Assembly (NCBI GenBank): GCA_037013495.1
Contig: CM072806.1
Coordinates: 31,250,001-31,314,000 of the forward strand
Reading direction: 5' to 3'
Length of the DNA: 64,000 bases
Origin: Hippophae tibetana
Taxonomy: Eukaryota > Streptophyta > Magnoliopsida > Rosales > Elaeagnaceae
The position numbers and the translations under genes were made by a program. Below are positions 57,905 through 64,000 of the stretch, one piece after another. Each line of letters begins with the position of its first letter. Within the stretch, counting starts at the first letter, position 1. The notes below the pieces were generated by a model. It was not told the DNA's origin and made no database searches. It worked only from the letters and a program-made list of their open reading frames with translations.

Positions 57905-60168
57905 CCCCATTCTCTTCATAACTAAACACACCTCAAAACACATCTTTTCTTATCTTTCTTTCTCTCATTTCTTAGTTTTTTTAGTTTTCTAGTTTTTCTT
58001 ATTTTTAGAGTTCTCTTTTTGAGAAGAACTAATTATGTTTTTGTAATTTATTTGTTTTTTGATTCAATAAATGGGAGTGCAAATTTTGTTTGGAGGTTTT
58101 CCAGCTACGGGAATAGCATCGAAGTTCTGTAAGGATTTTATTTTCTTTGTAGTTATTTTTTATGCTTTATTCTTACATGTTTTATTTAATTTATTTGTGA
58201 TTAAATTTAACTTTGCTGGCTGTTTGTAAACATGATATAATAATAACGTTGTTATGCTTGCGAAATATTAAATAGGTAAAAATCTCTAAAATGAATTGAT
58301 TTTATTTTTACTCAAGATTTTATATTAAGAATGTTAGAGAGAAATATATTATTTTTCATTACAAACTTAAATCTGAAAATTAGATTTTAAGATTTAGTTA
58401 TCCGGTCTGATTTAGAGTAGTGTTCTTTTATTTGTTGGTACAATCGCCCGATAGTTAGAGTGAAGCTCTATTTCAAAAGTTTTTATAAGAATTATTATCT
58501 GAAAATGTATCGAAAACATGTTTTCAGTAGTGGTTTTAAAACTTGAAAGTTAGTACTCGGATAACTAAATTCTTAGGTTTAATTTGGACACCTTAAATAA
58601 AGTTTAAACTGTCTAACCCCACCAAAGGTGACATTTAAATCGTTCATTTTCAATCTCTTAGAAAAAAGGAATTAATTTAATTAACCAAATTAGTTATCGA
58701 CCCCACCCATAGGTGTTAATTGATTTGTTTAGTTAACAAAGAATATCTAACACCACCAAAGGTGGTATTGATATAAAAAAGAGAGAATAAATAAATATCA
58801 ATTTATATCTTTAATAACCTAAATAATATGAGCAAGCATAATTAACTTAGTTATTATATCCATAAATAGTCCACTATTATAAAAGATTAAATCTGCATAA
58901 ATGTTTATTGAATCAGTATCTATGTTTATTTTTATGTTCTTAGATCAAAAAACACAAAAACCCAAATATCGTGACATGATGTTTAGGATTTAATTTTGTT
59001 TTTAAAAGTTTGAATAATAAATTAAAAACCACATATATTCCTTCCTTAGATCAACCTTGGGAGTATACTTATCATTTTCTATGAAATGATTCGTGCACTT
59101 GCGAGAGTTTTATAAATATAAAACCAAAGTATTGGCAGGATCGGCGATGCCGGTTCTGCTCATCAGACCGCATAACTAAATTTTAAAATCTAATTTTTAG
59201 ATCGGATAATTAATATAAAATCTTGAATAAAAACAAAATCAATTCATTTTAGAGATTTTTACCTATTTAATATTTCGCAAGCATAACAATGTTATTATTA
59301 TTTCATGTTTACAAACAGCCAGCAATGTTAAATTTAATCACAGACAAATTAAATAAAACATATAGGAATAGAACATAGAAATATCTGTAAAGAAAATAAA
59401 ATCCTTATAGTACTTTGATGTTAATTTTGTTGCTGGAAAACCTCCGAACAGATTTGCATTTCCATTTATTGAATCAAAAAACAAATAAATTACAAAAACA
59501 CAATTAGTTATTCTTACAAAGACAAGAACTCTAAACTAAGAAAAACTAAGAAATGGAGAGAAAGAAAGAGAGAAGTGTTTGGTGTTTTTGAGGTGTGGAG
59601 AGAATTGTAGTATTTATAGGTGAGGAGAGGATGAAAAAGTGGGAAACAATTATAAAAAATGGGAAAAATGCGTATTAGGTGAATGATGATATCATCGCTG
59701 ACATAGCGTTGACATAGGTAGTGGGGAGTAGCAGTGCACGTGCATTGGGGTAGATGAGCACAGATGGGCATGTGGGTTTTGGGTGGTGCGCGCAGATGCA
59801 TGCACAAACTTCGGTGCTAGTTTGGGTAATGCTCGGCATGTTACGCGCACTACTCGGCCTAGCTGGGCACGTCATGCACACGATTTTGTCATTTTTGACA
59901 TTTTTTCCCATTTTGTCCAATATTTCCATATTTTTGACTTTTCCTAATTTATTTTCTCAATATATTTATGATGCATTGCCTCTAGTATTTTTTTCGAGTC
60001 TTTAAGTTATTGTTTAAGCAAAAATACTTGAAAAACAATAAAAATACCCGTGATTCCGAAAATAAAAATTTATATAAAAATATGATAAAATTATATAAAT
60101 ATAAATCTTTTTAATCAATTAAAATATATAAAATCCTGGTAATTTTAGTGTTTTTTAAGCACTCATCA

Positions 60169-60720
60169 ATTGAATGGAAGATTGTCCAAAAAGAAAGGCT
60201 CTCAATGCAATGACTATTAAATTTGAGGAGTCTCCAAAGTCACAAGCAAAAGGATTGATGTATGTTGATGTGGTTCTTGATGAAGTACTAACCAAGGCAC
60301 TTGTTGATATAGGTGCCTCTTATAACTTTATAGTTGTTGAGGAAGCCTAAAAACTCAATAGAAAATATTTCGAGAAGGGAGATTCTATGAAGGCAAACAT
60401 TGTTGCCAAACCAATCCAAGGCATTGCCCATGGGATGAAGTCAAAGATAGTAGAATGGAGTGAAACGGTGACCCTATCCTCATTATCGATGGAAGACTTT
60501 AGAGTAGTACTAGGGATGGAGTACCTTGACCAAGTAAAAGCATCCCCTCTCCCTTTTGCAAATTCAATGTGTATTCTTGATGGAAGTAACACATGCTTGG
60601 TACCCACACAAAGGCCTAGTATGGTCAATGTCAAGAATTGTTTTGTCATGCAATTCAAGAAGGGGTTACACAAAAAGAATAGGGAAAGCTATCTTGAATT
60701 TCTTAGACAATAAGAAGTAA
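60169..60720 (+). pseudogene. CHR-1 gag end and protease
   Basis: Continues gag after OTA-2: MEDCPKRKALNAMTIKFEE (end of the zinc knuckle and linker). It then runs into the protease with GLMYVDVVLDEVLTKALVDI and GASYNFIVVEEA, giving D-I-G-A-S where chromoviruses have D-S/T-G-A-T. After a stop, KLNRKYFEKGDSMKANIVAK and DFRVVLGMEYLDQVKASPLP, the usual 'dfD.ilGmdfl' block, follow. The stop at about 60348 and the changed Gly-containing loop suggest it is inactive. Confidence 0.82.
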
Positions 60721-60799
60721 ATGATGGTTACTCATGCAGAAGTGGGATTTATAAACTAGTGTGAGAAGTCTTTAATGATTTCAAGGATGTCATGCCAAA

Positions 60800-61170
60800 T
60801 GAATTGCCCAAGAAACTCTCACTTAAAGGGGAGGTGGATCGTAAGATTGAATTAAAACTTGAAGTTTCCTGCCAAGGGTCCATATCAAATGGCACCATTT
60901 GAGTTGGAGGAATTTAAGAGAAAACTGAAAGAGTTGCTTGAAGTTGAGTACATTCGAGCATCTAAAACCCCTTACAAAGCTCTTATACTCTTTGTAAAGA
61001 AAAAGGATGGGTCTTTGTGGATGTGCATCGATTATCGAGCTCTTAATAAGGTAACAATCAAGAACAAGTACTCTATCTCCCTCATTGGTGACTTATTAAA
61101 TCAACTTGAAAAGGCACAATACTTTTACAAAGTTGGACTTGTGCTCTAGTTACTACCAAGTATGCATAGT
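60800..61170 (+). pseudogene. CHR-1 reverse transcriptase, 5' part
   Basis: PMAP-type opening YQMAPFELEEFKRKLKELLE, then YIRASKTPYKALILFVKKKD, GSLWMCIDYRALNKVTIKNK, YSISLIGDLLNQLEKAQYFY. A one-base shift at about 61130 is followed by KLDLCSSYYQVCI. This is the chromovirus RT finger and palm start, up to the first catalytic Asp (KLDL). Cut at 61170 by OTA-3, so the F/Y-x-D-D box and everything after it lie outside the window. Confidence 0.88.
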
Positions 61171-63281
61171 TGATGAGTGCTTAAAAATCACTAAAATTAA
61201 AATGATTTAATATACTTTAATTGATTGAATAGATTTATATTTTTATGATTTTATCATATATTTATATAAATTTGTCTTTTCGGAATCACAAGTATTTTTA
61301 TTATTTTCAGGTATTTTCATTCAAAAATAACTTAAATACACGAAGAAAAATACTTTAGGCAACACATCAAAAATATATTGAGAAATTAAATGAGAAAAAG
61401 TTAAAAAGTTGGAAAATTATTTTGGACAAAATGGGCCAAAACAGTTAAAATGGTTGAAATCGCACGTGTAGCGGCCCATTCGGGTCGAGTCCCGTGGGAA
61501 CAGATGCCCATTGCGTAGATTCCCACACGCACCTGCACATAGGCGCCCATTCCTACAAAGTCCCACATGCACCATTCGATCCATGCCGAGTCCCACACAC
61601 AACATCCCTACTGAGATTTTAACGCCCCATACGTGTGCCAATCTGTCCAAATGCATCCAAATTCAAATTTTAAAATATTTTCCCTCCTTTTTTGGCCTTT
61701 TCCTCATATATGAAAGGACCTTCTTCCACTATTGTAAAACACACAATTTTCTTAGTACTTTCTCTATCTAGTTTTTTCTCTTTAAAAAGTTTTCATTTTT
61801 TTAGTTTTTAGTTTTTAGTTTTTCAGTTATTCTCTTTTTGAGAAGAACTAGCTATGTTTTAATAAGTTTTTAGTTTATGATTCAATAAAAATATATGTAA
61901 ATCCGTTTGGAGGTTTTCCAGTAATAGAATTAGCATCAAACTATTGTAAGGATTCTATTAAGGTATAATTTTAATGGATTCTTTACATTTATCTTTTTAT
62001 GTTTTATTCTTATATGTTATATTTAATTTGTGTGTGATTAAATTTAACATGGTTGACTGTTTTTAAATATGATATAATAATAACGTTGTTATGCTTACAA
62101 AATATTAAATAGGTAAAATATTTCTATAAAATAAATTAATTTTGTTTTTATTCAAGATTTTATATTAATGATGTTAGAGAGAAATATATTATTTTTCATA
62201 ATAAACTTAAATCTAAAAATTAGATTATAAGGTTTAATTATACGGTCTGATTTATAGTACTGCTCTTTTATTTGTTGATACAATCACCCGATAGTTAGAG
62301 TAAAACTCTATTTCAAAAGTTTTTAAAAGAATTATTATTCGAAAATGTATTGACAACATATTTTCAATAATGGTTTTAAAACTTGAAAGTTATTAGTTGG
62401 ATAATTAAATTCGCAAGTTTAATTTGAACACCTTAAATAAAGTATAATTATTTGACTCCTCCTAAAGTTATGATTAGATGGTTTTTTATTTTCTTAGAAA
62501 TAAAGTTAAAATTTAATATTTAATTAATTAATAGGGCCTACCTAAGGATATTAGTTAGTTAATATTAAACCAAAAAAGTTATGTAAGGACACTTTCATAC
62601 CAAAAAGAGAAAATCAACAAATATTGGAAAATATATTAATAATATATTTTCAATAATGGTTTTAAAACTTGAAAGTTAGTACTTAGATAATTAAATTTTT
62701 AGGTTTAATTTAGATACCTTGAATAAGGTTTAAAATGTCTAATCCCACCAAATATGACTTTTGAATGGTTTATTGTCAATATCTTAGAAGAAAAAAAAAG
62801 AATTAATTTAATTAACCAAATTATTATCGACCTCACGTATAGATGTTAATTGATTTGTTTAGTTAACAAAAAATATCTAACCACACCTAAGGTGGTATTT
62901 ATATATATATAAAAAAAGAATTAATAAATATCAGTTTATATATTTAATAACATAAATAATATGAGTAAGTATAATTAACTTAATTATTTTATCCTAAAAT
63001 ACTCCATTTCTATAAATGATAAATATTTGCATTCTTGTTTATTGAATCCATATCTTTGTTTATTTTTTATTATTTCATTATATTAGAACACAAACCAAAA
63101 TATCGTTATAGGATATTTAAGATTTAATTTCATTTTTAAAAGTTTGAATAATAAATTAAAACCACATATATTTCCTCCTTAGATCGACTTTGAGAATATA
63201 TTTATCATTTTCTATAATAAAACATCAAAGGGTATTTCACAAGATCGGTATTTATAATGCCGATCTTGTAACTCATTATCA
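61171..63281 (+). repeat. OTA-3 5' LTR (about 2.1 kb)
   Basis: Starts TGATGAGTGCTTAAAAATCA. Related in order to the other OTA LTRs (gtctttt.ggaatca, gtttggaggttttccag, caatc.cccgatagttagag). Ends with a variant actcattatca instead of gctcatca. The region 62460-62640 holds an extra diverged partial repeat of ttttcaataatggttttaaa. Confidence 0.8.
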
Positions 63282-63287
63282 AGTTTT

Positions 63288-63305
63288 TGGCATCATTGTA
63301 GTAAA
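63288..63305 (+). promoter_or_regulatory. OTA-3 primer-binding site (tRNA-Asp type, decayed)
   Basis: tggcatcattgtagtaaa against TGGCGCCGTTGCCGGGGA. Most changes are transitions at the former CpG and neighbouring positions. Confidence 0.75.
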
Positions 63306-63439
63306 TAAATAGTATTTTTAAATTATTTATCAAAATTTTAAAAACTTTTTGTTCTATAAATAATTATGATTTTTTTTATTTTAAGTTAAAAAAAATTCAA
63401 ATTTCAAATTTAAAATTAAAAAAAAAACTAACTATTTTA

Positions 63440-63900
63440 TTGAACAATAAAGCAAAAAAAAAAGAATTAAATTTAAATTTCAAAAAACAAATTAAAGTGA
63501 TATTGAACGGTAAATCAAAAATCAAATTAAAATTAAATATATAGAATTAAAAAAAACTGTTTTCTTGAATAGTAAAACAAAAAGATTGAAAATTAAAAAT
63601 TTAAATTTAAATTAAAAAAACTGCTCCCAACGAACAGTGCTAATTTTTTTAAAAATAAATAAAAAACTGTTCTTGAACAGTAAAAAAGCAAATTTTAATT
63701 TGAAATTAAAAGTTAAAAAATTAAACTGTTCTTGAATAGTAAAACAAAAAAAAAATTAAAAGTTAAAGGTTAAGATTTAAAATTTAAAATTCAAAAAAAA
63801 AAAACTTGTTCCTCTTCGTAAACAGTACAATATATTTTTGAAAACAAAATTTAATTTTAAGATTTAAAATTTAAAAAACAATTGTTACTAATCTTTAACC
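63440..63900 (+). repeat. Palindrome-bearing degenerate repeats in the OTA-3 leader
   Basis: A core palindrome recurs at roughly 60-base spacing in A-rich sequence: actgttttcttgaatagt (63556-63573), actgctcccaacgaacagt (63620-63638), actgttcttgaacagt (63666-63681, perfect), actgttcttgaatagt (63725-63740), and weaker forms at about 63443, 63503, 63804 and 63882. Between them are runs of aaaattaaa. Related palindrome in the OTA-2 leader at 56459. Confidence 0.7.
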
Positions 63901-64000
63901 GTAAAAAAAATTAATTTAAGATTTGATATTTAAAAAACAAATAAAAATATTTTACAAAAAACAATATTTTATTTAATTATTTTCTTTTAAAATTTTTTTT

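Larger units (their letters stand above)
57289..59165 (+). repeat. Solo LTR of the same family, plus strand (1877 bp)
   Basis: Starts TGATGAGTGTTC, ends GGTTCTGCTCATCA. It is the reverse complement of the LTR it sits in, with no internal element sequence. Immediate flanks atggt and gaccg do not match, so there is no target-site duplication. It keeps many CpG pairs (57590-57790) and a clean TATA box, and looks younger than its host LTR. Confidence 0.85.
38305..60168 (-). mobile_element. OTA-2: Athila/Tat-type element with nested CACTA and solo LTR
   Basis: Minus-strand element 21.9 kb long as it stands. 3' LTR 38305-40138; integrase, RNase H, RT and protease between 42124 and 45660; gag split by a CACTA transposon; a second gag copy; leader and primer site; 5' LTR 56594-60168, split by a solo LTR. 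Flanking 5-base repeats attga (38300-38304 and 60169-60173) are identical, so both LTRs belong to one insertion into CHR-1 gag. Confidence 0.92.
56594..60168 (-). repeat. OTA-2 5' LTR, split by a solo LTR
   Basis: Two parts, 56594-57288 and 59166-60168, align in order with the 3' LTR at 38305-40138. About 40 bases (from gattgtac to aaatga in the left LTR) are missing at the joint. A TATA box lies on the minus strand at 59610-59618 (TATAAATAC). Confidence 0.85.
36740..61170 (+). mobile_element. CHR-1: chromovirus-like Ty3/gypsy element, split by OTA-2
   Basis: iMet-type primer site at 37155, gag from 37208, then interruption at 38304 by OTA-2. The interrupted gag resumes at 60169 (zinc-knuckle end), followed by protease (60250-60713) and RT (60800-61170), where OTA-3 cuts in. 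Removing OTA-2 and one ATTGA copy restores continuity of the gag region across the joint (…DDPH / MEDCPKRKALNAM). The upstream 36740-37150 should be the LTR, but its left border is unclear. Confidence 0.85.
61171..64000 (+). mobile_element. OTA-3: Athila/Tat-type element, 5' end
   Basis: LTR 61171-63281, primer site 63288-63305 and the start of a long leader. The body continues past the window. Plus strand, inserted in CHR-1 RT. The left flank is atagt; the partner repeat is outside the window. Confidence 0.85.

Noticed and set aside
60387-60713. Minus-strand 108-codon frame over the CHR-1 protease
   Set aside because: It is the antisense shadow of a recognisable plus-strand protease segment.
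63440-63900. Series of transcription terminators
   Set aside because: Hairpin plus A/T runs resembles bacterial terminators, but the context is the leader of a plant retrotransposon.

Overview
This is plant nuclear DNA, most likely from a eudicot with a large repeat-rich genome. The evidence is AT-rich sequence, one spliced plant-type aspartic protease gene, and dense, nested LTR retrotransposons of the lineages typical of plants: Ty1/copia with tRNA-iMet primer sites, Ty3/gypsy of the Athila/Tat (OTA) type with tRNA-Asp primer sites, and a chromovirus-like Ty3/gypsy. A CACTA DNA transposon and a MULE remnant are also present. Nothing is bacterial: there are no operons, CRISPR arrays, rRNA or tRNA genes that I can see. 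Species cannot be named from the sequence.

Layout. 1-6900: the tip of an Athila/Tat LTR inside a decayed SIRE-like copia element (minus strand; gag 4540-5640, long 5' LTR 5690-6900). 6901-10080: a broken MULE transposase (minus), then a degenerate short LTR element of TRIM-like build. 10081-11500: host sequence with two weak candidate exons. 11525-18945: copia element COP-1 (minus), with a deleted sister copy COP-2 (plus) inserted inside its 5' LTR. 19999-21055: a third, very short copia (COP-3) with a perfect target-site duplication. 22898-25470: the one credible host gene, a three-exon nepenthesin-like aspartic protease (minus).

26277-35230: OTA-1, an Athila/Tat-type element (plus) with a full 5' LTR, primer site, gag, protease, RT, RNase H, integrase and a truncated 3' LTR. 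35230-36740: AT-rich, duplicated DNA. 36740-61170: CHR-1, a chromovirus-like element (plus) whose gag is split by OTA-2 (38305-60168, minus, perfect ATTGA target-site duplication) and whose RT is split by OTA-3 (61171 to window end, plus). OTA-2 is itself split twice: by a 6.8-kb CACTA transposon (46468-53293, TSD CCT) in its gag, and by an opposite-facing solo LTR (57289-59165) in its 5' LTR. It also carries two diverged gag genes in tandem.

The elements do not form a working pathway. Essentially every element reading frame carries stops, frameshifts or deletions, so this reads as a layered archive of insertions. The order of events can be read from it: CHR-1 before OTA-2, OTA-2 before CACTA and solo LTR; COP-1 before COP-2. 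Of most interest are the twin-gag composite, a palindrome-bearing leader in OTA-3, primer sites decayed almost only by C-to-T and G-to-A changes, self-nesting copia copies that form long inverted repeats, and an altered catalytic motif in the host protease. I found no convincing previously undescribed biological system.
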